Below are positions 1-7,589 of a DNA stretch of 15,763 nucleotides, piece after piece. The position numbers and the translations under genes were made by a program. Each line of letters begins with the position of its first letter. Within the stretch, counting starts at the first letter, position 1. The notes beneath the pieces are model-generated. The model worked only from the letters and a program-made list of their open reading frames with translations. It was not told where the DNA came from and ran no database searches. This DNA is from JANXLS01 sp037129555 (GTDB lineage Bacteria; Planctomycetota; SZUA-567; H5-PLA8). Location: positions 1 to 15,763 of the forward strand of contig JBAXUS010000146.1 in assembly GCA_037129555.1 (NCBI GenBank), read 5' to 3'.

Positions 1-2
1 CA

Positions 3-380
3 TCGAAGCCTCGGGCGTTGATTTTGGGGCGGGATTCGACGGAGACGACGGTGTTCGCTGCGAACGCTCGGATTTCGCGGAAGCATTGCATGGTGTGGCT
101 GACGGACGGGAAAGTGTTTGTGCGCGATTTGGTGTCGTCGAATAAGACGTTTATTGATGGCGTGGAGTTGGGGCCGGAGACGAATTACGAATTGCATCAC
201 ACGGAATTATTGACGCTGGGCGCGAAGCACAGCGCGATTCGGATGACGCTGGATTCGGTAGGATTTCCGATGCTGGAAAAGGACGCGCCTCCGCAGGCGG
301 TGATGGCGGACGGGAGTGAGGAGAAGGCTCCGGATACGGCGGCGTTTCGACCGGTGACGCATGGAACGTCGACGCTGTAG
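3..380 (+). CDS. FHA-domain protein, 3' end only (5' end outside window)
   Basis: The reading frame is open from the window edge and ends with TAG at 378-380. The gene therefore starts upstream, and the TTG at 18 is an internal codon. The visible part begins in an FHA domain, a phosphothreonine-peptide reader. LILGRD is the strand with the conserved GR, and ISRKHC is the conserved SxxH phosphate-binding loop. The usual STNGTFVNG loop is changed to SSNKTFIDG, keeping Ser, Asn and Thr but replacing the first Gly with Lys. The domain ends near LLTLGAKHSAIRMTL, followed by about 35 polar residues with no motif. Family knowledge says such proteins read Ser/Thr-kinase signals in the cytoplasm. The partner here is unknown. 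It converges on the next gene with 5 nt between the stops. The FHA call is firm, but the full architecture cannot be seen. Confidence 0.82.
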   Translation, partial: SKPRALILGRDSTETTVFAANARISRKHCMVWLTDGKVFVRDLVSSNKTFIDGVELGPETNYELHHTELLTLGAKHSAIRMTLDSVGFPMLEKDAPPQAVMADGSEEKAPDTAAFRPVTHGTSTL

Positions 381-385
381 AAATG

Positions 386-1594
386 CTACATGCGTCCGCC
401 GAGATTTTTGCCTGTGATTTCCAAATAGCCGGAACCTTTTACGGGCTTGCCTGAGCATGTGCCTTCGACGCGGATTGCGCCTTCGTAGTAGTTGATTTTC
501 GTGGCTTGTTCCGAGTGGAATTCTTGGTCGTCCATCGCGGGTTTTAATTTCAAATCATAGTCATTTATTTTCAGCGACCATTCGACGGGATACTCTGCGC
601 CGGTGTGTGGGCTTTTCCATATTCGTCCTGGGGTGAGCATCGAAGCGGTGACTTTAAAATAATGAGAGCATCCTACAGCGTCGCTCCATGTGCCCGACGA
701 GTTGGGTTCGATGCTGCCGTCTTTGTTGCGCAGGACATAGAGCATGAGGTCTGTCCCATTGTCGAGTTGGATCGCGAACCATTCCCAGCCCGCTTGATCT
801 TTCGATAATTGATTCGATCCGAATTCGTGGTCCATCCAGGAGAGGCCGCTGGTGATTGTGTATTTCTTGCCGTCGAGCGTCAGCGTTCCGGATGTAGTAA
901 GGCGCGGGACGGAGTAGTAGTAAGAGGCTTGGCCGGGGTTGGGGCCTTTGCGGCTGAGGCCTTTTTCACTTCCGATTCCTTTCGGCATACCTTCTTTTCC
1001 ATGCAACATTTGGTCAGCCAATTTGATTTCGGATTCATTCAACGTCAGATTCAAACCTATACGCGGTGATGAGGCCTCGATCTTCCAACCTTTTTTGTAG
1101 CGGTCAAAAGACGCTTCTTTTGTCCATACATGTACAATCGGTTCCGTTGTGTTTACTGGGGCTTCGTATTTGGGCGTACTCCATAGATCATATGCAGGGC
1201 GAACCTTTAAAAGACTCGACACATCGGTTGCTCCGGCGATCCCAGCGGCACCGCGTTCGAGGGATTCGAAGGTCGCGTGAGTGTTACCGGAGATGTCGCT
1301 GATGGCGAGGTGGAGCATGTAGAAATCGTTCGCGGCCCAGGCGCTGGTGCGGCCTCGTTCAGGCGCGGATTTGGGGTCGAGGGCTCGGCGGAAGATCGTA
1401 AATTGGTAGCCGAATTCGTGGCCGGATTCGTCGCGAACATTGCCGGTGACGTACCACCATTCAGTTTGGTAGCCCGCGTGGCTTGCGTGGTCGGCTGGGA
1501 AGACGAGCGTGATGGGATCGATGGCTTGTTTGAAATCGGCGGCGTAGAGCGATGCGACGAGGTACAAAAGAGTGAGGATTAGTTTTGGGATCAT
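386..1594 (-). CDS. secreted AttH/CrtC-like lipocalin-fold protein (carotenoid 1,2-hydratase superfamily)
   Basis: The start chosen is the ATG at 1594, giving 402 aa. The frame extends to a TTG at 1630, but the ATG directly precedes a signal peptide: MIPK, then a hydrophobic run, with likely cleavage after LYA near residue 18. No good Shine-Dalgarno is visible. The signature of the CrtC N-terminal/AttH family is present. Residues about 36-53 hold two His, then YQTEWWYVTGNV, followed by FGYQFTIFRR. A second hallmark, SWMDHEFGS, lies at about 252-260. The family folds as two lipocalin-like barrels. Characterised CrtC adds water to acyclic carotenoids, while most AttH-like members have no proven substrate and are called predicted hydrolases or lipid binders. 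No carotenoid gene or ABC transporter lies next to it here, so hydratase activity should not be assumed. It is divergent from the BFD-like gene, with 64 nt between the starts. Confidence 0.85.
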   Translation of the reverse strand: MIPKLILTLLYLVASLYAADFKQAIDPITLVFPADHASHAGYQTEWWYVTGNVRDESGHEFGYQFTIFRRALDPKSAPERGRTSAWAANDFYMLHLAISDISGNTHATFESLERGAAGIAGATDVSSLLKVRPAYDLWSTPKYEAPVNTTEPIVHVWTKEASFDRYKKGWKIEASSPRIGLNLTLNESEIKLADQMLHGKEGMPKGIGSEKGLSRKGPNPGQASYYYSVPRLTTSGTLTLDGKKYTITSGLSWMDHEFGSNQLSKDQAGWEWFAIQLDNGTDLMLYVLRNKDGSIEPNSSGTWSDAVGCSHYFKVTASMLTPGRIWKSPHTGAEYPVEWSLKINDYDLKLKPAMDDQEFHSEQATKINYYEGAIRVEGTCSGKPVKGSGYLEITGKNLGGRM

Positions 1595-1658
1595 GGCGGA
1601 GAGTTTAGCGTGATTGAGGGGTGGACTCAAGGGGCGGATGCGATAGAGTTTGAGAACT

Positions 1659-1940
1659 ATGGAACTTGATGATCAGGTGTGCTTTTGTTTTCATGTGACG
1701 TACCGGAAGCTGCGCAATTACGCGAAGCTGAACAAGCCGAAGGTGGCGTCGTTGATGACGGAATGCTACGGCGCCGGGACGGGGTGTGGGTGGTGCCGGC
1801 CGATAGTGATTAAGATTTGGGAGTCGTACGGGCAGCCGGTTGAAGGCGAGATTCCGACGCTGGCAAGTATGGCGGAACGGAAGGCGGCTCGGGAGCAATA
1901 TTGGATTGAGAAATTTGGGAAGAAACCTAAGGCGGATTAA
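1659..1940 (+). CDS. small BFD-like [2Fe-2S]-binding protein
   Basis: The product is 93 aa from ATG 1659. A TTG at 1650 would add three residues and has no better ribosome site. Four cysteines are arranged as in the BFD domain (bacterioferritin-associated ferredoxin, Fer2_BFD): C8-x-C10, then 32 residues, then C43-x2-C46, in the contexts VCFCFHVT and GAGTGCGWCRP. In the family these ligate one [2Fe-2S] cluster. The segment between them matches the short helical BFD core, and the tail after residue 46 is basic (KKPKAD end). BFD domains act alone as a redox partner releasing iron from bacterioferritin, or as modules of NirB, NifU and similar enzymes. No bacterioferritin or reductase is visible nearby, so the partner is unknown. 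No signal peptide is present, so a cytoplasmic location is inferred. Confidence 0.85.
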   Translation: MELDDQVCFCFHVTYRKLRNYAKLNKPKVASLMTECYGAGTGCGWCRPIVIKIWESYGQPVEGEIPTLASMAERKAAREQYWIEKFGKKPKAD

Positions 1941-1987
1941 CGACACAATCTGAAGAATGGCACGTCGAATGCGTCTTTTTTGAAAAT

Positions 1988-2011
1988 AGGGTCGCGATGC
2001 GTTTGGACCCT
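1988..2011 (+). terminator. weak hairpin downstream of the BFD-like gene
   Basis: AGGGTC at 1988-1993 pairs with GACCCT at 2006-2011 across a 12-nt loop. A short T-containing stretch follows (ACTTTT at about 2016-2021). The stem is only 6 bp and the U-tract is poor, so terminator function is a weak guess. The surrounding 125-nt gap (1941-2065) must also hold the promoter of the giant gene. An AT-rich TTTTAAAT at about 2018-2025 could be a -10-like element, but no convincing -35 was found. Confidence 0.22.
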
Positions 2012-2065
2012 CAAGACTTTTAAATAGTTTCGGTGTGATTTGGCAATTGATCGGGAGATTCGTGC

Positions 2066-5000
2066 ATGAAATTAGCGATATGGGTGGCGATGGTTGCATG
2101 GGTGATGCTGGCGGCGGGAGCATCTGCTGCGACAATCACGGTGAACGGCACCGGTGATACGAATGTCCGGGATACGGTTCTTACGTTGCGCGAGGCGGTG
2201 CTGGTCGCGAACGGGACGCTGAGCGTGGCGAGCTTGACGGCGAACGAGCAGGTTCAAGTCAACGGCGTACCGGGTGGAACCGATACGATTGTTTTTCATC
2301 GCTCTGTGGCGGGGCAGACGTTTTTACAGGGCACGATTGGGGACGGGACATTTGGGCCGTCGGCGCTGCTGGTGACGGGGACTTTGACGATCGACGGCGG
2401 AGGATTGGGCGTCACGATTGCGCGTGACCAAACGGCTGCTTCGGGCGGCTTGCGGATATTTTACGTGACATCGACTGGGAATCTAACGCTGACGAATCTG
2501 ACGTTGCGCGACGGGCTGGCGCGCGGCGGCGATGGCGGCGGCGGCGGCGCAGCGGGCCTGGGCGGCGCGATCATCAACGCGGGAACTCTTAAACTTGCGC
2601 AAGTGACGCTGACGGCAAATCAGGCGGTTGCCGGAAACGCGGTGCAGGGGCAGGGCTCCGGTGGCGGTGGGCTGGGCGGTGGGCGGAATATTCAAGCAGG
2701 CGGACCGCCGAACTCGGGTGCTTGCCAAAGCCCCGGCGGATTTGGCGGTGGTGGTGGCGGGGCGTGTTCCGGCGGAGGATTTGGAGCCAACGGAGGATTT
2801 GGCGGCGGTGGTGGATTGGCTGCTGGTGGCGGTGGCGGAAACGGCGGATTCGGTGCCGGCGGCGGTGGCGATTCGCGAAATCCGCCGTATGGAAACGCGG
2901 GATTTGGCGGCGGGAACGGCGCATTTTTCGGCGGTGGCGGCGGCGCGGGAATGGGCGGCGCGATCTTCAATTATGGCGGAACCGTATCGATCGTGAATTC
3001 GACGCTGGCTAGTAATTCAGCGGTTGGCGGTAGTGGTTTGAACGCCGGGCAGGGACTCGGCGGGGCGCTGTTTAATCTGAACGGCAGCGTGACGATCTCC
3101 AATTCGACGCTGGCCAACAACGCGGCGGCACAAGGCGGCGGAGCGGTCTACAACCTCGGAGCCAATGGCGTCGCGACGCAAGCCGGACCGACGTTGCCCT
3201 CGACGGCTGCAGCGGTGGTGATCAACAATTCGATTCTTTCGGATTCAACGGGAACTGTCGCGGATTATGTTCAAAACACGACGGGTGGCGGCAGCGCATC
3301 CAGCAGTGGCTCGAGCAATTTGATTACAAATGTATCGACGTTCCAAGGCACAGCATCAGCCGCGAATCCTAATCTCGCGCCACTTGCGAACAACGGCGGA
3401 CCGACGCAGACGATGGCCATTTCGGGTTCGAGTCTGGCAGCAAACGCCGGAAACAATGCGTTGATTCCCGGCGGCGTCACGACCGATCAACGGGGATTGA
3501 ACCGCATTTACGGTGCGGCTGTTGACATTGGAGCATTTGAAGTCCAACCGATTAATTCGTTGGTTGTAAGCACGGTGACAGACGAAGACGACGGCAACTC
3601 AGATCCGACGTTTGGCGCAGGTACAAGTTTGCGTGAAGCGCTGAATTACGCGGTCAGTCTTGGTGGCAATCGAACTGTGACGTTTGCGCCGGGGGTGACT
3701 GGAACTATCGCGTTGACTCAGGCGTTAACATATAATTCAGGAGGCGGTTCGGTCACGATTCAGGGGCCGGGTATCACGAATCTGACGGTGAGCGGTAATA
3801 ATGTTAACCGAGTATTTAACATTAGTGCCGGCGCGTTAGTTATCAATGACTTGACAATCAGCGGCGGTAATCCGGGATCTTCGAATGGTGGTGGAATTTT
3901 CAATTTTGGAACATTGACTCTCAATTCGGTCGTCGTTTCAAATAATCAGGTGACCGGAGGAACGCAGTACGGCGGTGCGGGTATCTACAGCTTGGGAACG
4001 CTTGACGTAAACGACTCCGCAATTTTCGCAAATACGGGTGCTTATTTTGGGGGCGGAGTCTACATCGGTGGTGGCACAGCCTCGATGACAAAGTGTACGA
4101 TTGTCAACAATACAGCCACATTCAACGGTGGGCTAACGATCGTCGTCTCCACCGGCACGGTCACCAATTGCACGATCTCAAATAACAGTGGCTCACAAGG
4201 TGCCGTCGCAGGATACGTAGCTGGCACCTCGCTGAGTTTTTTAAACTCAACCATTGCTCTCAATCAATCCGAAGGATTCTGGGATTTGGGCGGAACCTAT
4301 ACGTTCCAGAATACGATTGTCGGAAATAATAATGGCCCGGATATTCGAGGCACAATCACATCGCTGGGTAACAATCTTTTCGAGAATACGGGATTGGGTA
4401 GTGGTTATGATCCAAGCGATATTTTGAATATCAATCCGTTGATCTCACCGTTGCAGAACAATGGTGGACCTTTTGGCACAATCGCACTGTTACCTGGCAG
4501 CCCTGCGATAGATGCTGGCAATAGCGCAGCTGCAGGTAGTTTGACGACGGATGCGCGCGGCTCCGGATTCGCTCGCGTCAAAGGTACAGCAGTAGACATC
4601 GGTGCGTACGAACTACAAACGCCGCTCGTATTTTCTTATGATAGTGGATCGCCGCAATCAACTCCAACTAATACCCAATTCACATTACCGCTGAAAACCA
4701 AGCTGGTCGATTCCACAGGTGCGCCTCTGGTGCAATTCCTAGTGTCGTTCTCAGCACCCGCATCCGGTCCCAGCGTTGACTTTGGCCGAGGCGCCACATT
4801 TGCGAGCATTCGGACCGACAGCAACGGCATCGCCTCGGTTGTCGCAACAGCCAATTCTATTCCAGGCACGTTCTCAATCACAGCTTCGGTGCCTGGTCAG
4901 CCGGATGTTAGCTTTACTCTGACCAACACTCAGTCTCCTGTGATAACCAGTGCAGATAATGCCGGATTTACAATTGGTGTGGGCGGTACGTTTACTATTC

Positions 5001-6418
5001 AAACCACAGGCTCCCCCATACCGGCTATTACATCCAGCACTCTTCCCGCTGGTGTGACGCTTATAGATAATAGTGATGGTACTGCTGCCTTGCAGGTTTC
5101 GAATAGCACCTCACTAACAGCCGGTAGTTATCCATTTCAGATCACCGCCTCAAATGGCAACAATCCAGATGCCGTTCAGTCCTTCACGCTGAGTCTTGCA
5201 TTCAGTCCTCCCGTCATTACATTTTTCGGAAGCGATGATAATCCTGGAATAATTTACCAACCTGTCACCTATCGATTCTCAGCCACGGATTCAAGCTTCG
5301 CGACTCTGACATATGTCTTGAATTTTGGCAATGGTGCCCCCCCGCGTACCGGCACATTTGCGCAAGGCACATTTGTTACAGAAACCACCTCATATGAAGG
5401 CTATACCATTGGGATACCAGTCAGTCTGACCGTCAGTAATGGTGGATTATCTGCATCCGCGACAGTCTTACAGATTATCCCCATGCCATCAACGACCGGC
5501 GATGGAATCACCAACATTGGTATTATTTCTCCGCCGATTGTCGAACCTCTGGACGGCTTGTCTGCACAAGTCGCGTCCAGTTCCGGCGGCGTCGTTCAAC
5601 TCGGGATTGATGTCAGTTCACTCACTCGCGCGTCCTATGATGTCACGACTGATTTCGGCGATGTGTCAGGGCGTTCGGCAAAAGTAACAGGCACACATCC
5701 GATTCATAAGTATGAGAATCGCGGTCTCTTTGTTGCCAAGATTATAGCCGTGAATAAAGATACCCAAGTTGAAGCTGGAAAAGCTCGATTGACTCTGGCT
5801 GTCAGTTCAAAAGAAACAGGTGATTTTCCTGAACACGATGGCCCCGCTCAATTACCCAAGCCACAGCCTCAAATTCAGCAGAAGTTGCCGTTATTGGATG
5901 GTATTCTGCCTAACGACAAGCCCAGTATTGCCATGAAAAGCTTTAAGGGTAAGTTTGACTTTACAGGCAAGTCTCCTGATCTCATTGCCTATACTGGTAC
6001 AATCACACTTCCGCCGGGATTGGATTTGAGAAAAGACTATGAATTCTGGATCGCGATTGGAAATGTAATTGTCAAATCGACCATCGTTAAGGGCAGAGGC
6101 ACTAACTATAGCGTACCCGGTATTATTAAGAGCCTGAAGATTTCAACCAAAGCGAAAATAACCTATCTGACTGTCGGCGGCGAACAGGCGACTATTGCAG
6201 TTGTCTATTCGACAAAAGATACAGTCGGCATGGGCTTCGACACCGAAGGCATCAGCAATAAATCGACTGATGTCGGTGGAGGCAAAGTGGCTCCACGCAA
6301 AATCCAAGTCGCCATGCTGGTTGATGGAGCGCCGTTCCAAACAGTCACGCCGGTTGATTTCTCTTTAAGTAATAGTAACACAAACTTGGGAACGATCAGC
6401 GGTCGTAGTCAGAAATAG
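2066..6418 (+). CDS. giant secreted CSLREA / parallel beta-helix protein with Ig- and PKD-like domains
   Basis: ATG 2066 has GGGAG at 2053-2057, 8 nt upstream, and encodes a signal peptide (MKLAIWVAMVAWVMLAAG, cleavage near ASA-AT at about residue 21). The 1450 aa hold two tandem CSLREA-type modules. The first has TLREA at 40-44, a Gly-rich stretch at about 150-300, beta-helix turns, and ends TDQRGLNR...VDIGAFE at 486-492. The second has SLREA at 521-525, more beta-helix turns, and ends VDIGAYE at 843-849. These endings are typical of choice-of-anchor-Q proteins. Next come a Big_1-like Ig domain (about 860-955), a putative-Ig domain (about 957-1045) and two PKD-like segments (about 1050-1240). 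After a Pro/Gln-rich linker there is a C-terminal module (about 1288-1435) that resembles the end of the protein at 7590-10052. No LPXTG, PEP-CTERM or autotransporter barrel is seen. An adhesin or matrix role is inferred, and no catalytic residues are evident. Composition changes part-way through the gene. Confidence 0.85.
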   Translation: MKLAIWVAMVAWVMLAAGASAATITVNGTGDTNVRDTVLTLREAVLVANGTLSVASLTANEQVQVNGVPGGTDTIVFHRSVAGQTFLQGTIGDGTFGPSALLVTGTLTIDGGGLGVTIARDQTAASGGLRIFYVTSTGNLTLTNLTLRDGLARGGDGGGGGAAGLGGAIINAGTLKLAQVTLTANQAVAGNAVQGQGSGGGGLGGGRNIQAGGPPNSGACQSPGGFGGGGGGACSGGGFGANGGFGGGGGLAAGGGGGNGGFGAGGGGDSRNPPYGNAGFGGGNGAFFGGGGGAGMGGAIFNYGGTVSIVNSTLASNSAVGGSGLNAGQGLGGALFNLNGSVTISNSTLANNAAAQGGGAVYNLGANGVATQAGPTLPSTAAAVVINNSILSDSTGTVADYVQNTTGGGSASSSGSSNLITNVSTFQGTASAANPNLAPLANNGGPTQTMAISGSSLAANAGNNALIPGGVTTDQRGLNRIYGAAVDIGAFEVQPINSLVVSTVTDEDDGNSDPTFGAGTSLREALNYAVSLGGNRTVTFAPGVTGTIALTQALTYNSGGGSVTIQGPGITNLTVSGNNVNRVFNISAGALVINDLTISGGNPGSSNGGGIFNFGTLTLNSVVVSNNQVTGGTQYGGAGIYSLGTLDVNDSAIFANTGAYFGGGVYIGGGTASMTKCTIVNNTATFNGGLTIVVSTGTVTNCTISNNSGSQGAVAGYVAGTSLSFLNSTIALNQSEGFWDLGGTYTFQNTIVGNNNGPDIRGTITSLGNNLFENTGLGSGYDPSDILNINPLISPLQNNGGPFGTIALLPGSPAIDAGNSAAAGSLTTDARGSGFARVKGTAVDIGAYELQTPLVFSYDSGSPQSTPTNTQFTLPLKTKLVDSTGAPLVQFLVSFSAPASGPSVDFGRGATFASIRTDSNGIASVVATANSIPGTFSITASVPGQPDVSFTLTNTQSPVITSADNAGFTIGVGGTFTIQTTGSPIPAITSSTLPAGVTLIDNSDGTAALQVSNSTSLTAGSYPFQITASNGNNPDAVQSFTLSLAFSPPVITFFGSDDNPGIIYQPVTYRFSATDSSFATLTYVLNFGNGAPPRTGTFAQGTFVTETTSYEGYTIGIPVSLTVSNGGLSASATVLQIIPMPSTTGDGITNIGIISPPIVEPLDGLSAQVASSSGGVVQLGIDVSSLTRASYDVTTDFGDVSGRSAKVTGTHPIHKYENRGLFVAKIIAVNKDTQVEAGKARLTLAVSSKETGDFPEHDGPAQLPKPQPQIQQKLPLLDGILPNDKPSIAMKSFKGKFDFTGKSPDLIAYTGTITLPPGLDLRKDYEFWIAIGNVIVKSTIVKGRGTNYSVPGIIKSLKISTKAKITYLTVGGEQATIAVVYSTKDTVGMGFDTEGISNKSTDVGGGKVAPRKIQVAMLVDGAPFQTVTPVDFSLSNSNTNLGTISGRSQK
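2521..2965 (+). repeat. Gly-rich low-complexity coding segment within the giant gene
   Basis: The segment consists of degenerate GGN runs (GGCGGCGGTGGT-like) encoding strings of four to six glycines broken by Phe, Ala and Asn, as in GGFGGGGG and GLGGAIINAG. It lies in the first beta-helix module at residues about 152-300 and ends at GMGGAIFNYGG, where regular beta-helix turns resume. Gly-rich inserts followed by a GxGGAIFN turn are familiar in CSLREA/choice-of-anchor-Q proteins. The C-rich complement produces long Pro-rich frames that are not genes. Confidence 0.8.
5927..6415 (+). other. region coding the C-terminal module shared with the 7590-10052 protein
   Basis: This codes for residues about 1288-1450 of the giant protein. 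KF at 1296-1297, TGTI at 1310-1313 followed by LPPGLDL, an IGNV strand and VDGAPF at 1419-1424 correspond in order to KF, TGTL (732-735), IPADFDP, a V-D-I-x-G strand and VDGAPL (804-809) near the end of the propeller protein. The spacing from TGT to VDGAP is 109 residues here and 72 there, so this copy carries extra sequence. The similarity was judged by eye. A beta-sandwich anchoring or sorting domain is inferred. Confidence 0.5.
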
Positions 6419-6481
6419 GTTACTCAACGATCTGAATCAGACTGAGTGGTTGTGACTATTTCATCACGACGGATTGAATGA

Positions 6482-7444
<963 letters not shown>

Positions 7445-7507
7445 TACGCGCACATTCGTTCAACAATGCTACTCGTTTTCACTTTCTTTTTGACTCGATT
7501 CCGATTA

Positions 7508-7540
7508 GACCTGCTTTCGAAAAATAATGAAAAGCAGGTC
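7508..7540. terminator. 10-bp perfect hairpin between the aldolase and propeller genes
   Basis: GACCTGCTTT at 7508-7517 pairs exactly with AAAGCAGGTC at 7531-7540 across an A-rich 13-nt loop. There is no T-run after the stem on either strand, so it is not a canonical intrinsic terminator. It lies 64 nt after the aldolase stop and 49 nt before the propeller gene's start. It could end the upstream transcript, process or attenuate a read-through mRNA, or be a repeat. An upstream in-frame ATG at 7527 falls in the loop, which argues against its use as a start. Confidence 0.45.
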
Positions 7541-7579
7541 AGCTATCGTAGGTTTTCACACTATTGAACCCCAGTTTTT

Positions 7580-7583
7580 GGAG
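7580..7583 (+). promoter_or_regulatory. ribosome-binding site deciding the start at 7590
   Basis: GGAG lies 6 nt before ATG 7590. The frame continues upstream to an ATG at 7527 that sits in a hairpin loop and would bury the signal peptide behind 21 extra residues. The ribosome site and the signal peptide together favour 7590. Confidence 0.7.
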
Positions 7584-7589
7584 CCCATT

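Noticed and set aside
2692..2970. Proline-rich minus-strand open frame
   Set aside because: It is the complement of the Gly-rich tract of the giant gene; low-complexity shadow.
3730..3742. TTAACATATAATT as another dif-like core
   Set aside because: It has no second arm and is not palindromic; it lies within coding sequence.
3799..3824. Inverted repeat TAATGTTAA / TTAACATTA, with one half resembling a XerD half-site (ATTTAACATTA), near the skew switch: a possible dif site
   Set aside because: The half-sites face the wrong way for dif, the expected XerC arm after a 6-nt centre is absent, and the sequence is accounted for by codons of the beta-helix protein.
7527..7589. Longer start for the propeller protein at ATG 7527
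   Set aside because: It lies in a hairpin loop and adds 21 residues before the signal peptide; ATG 7590 has GGAG at correct spacing.
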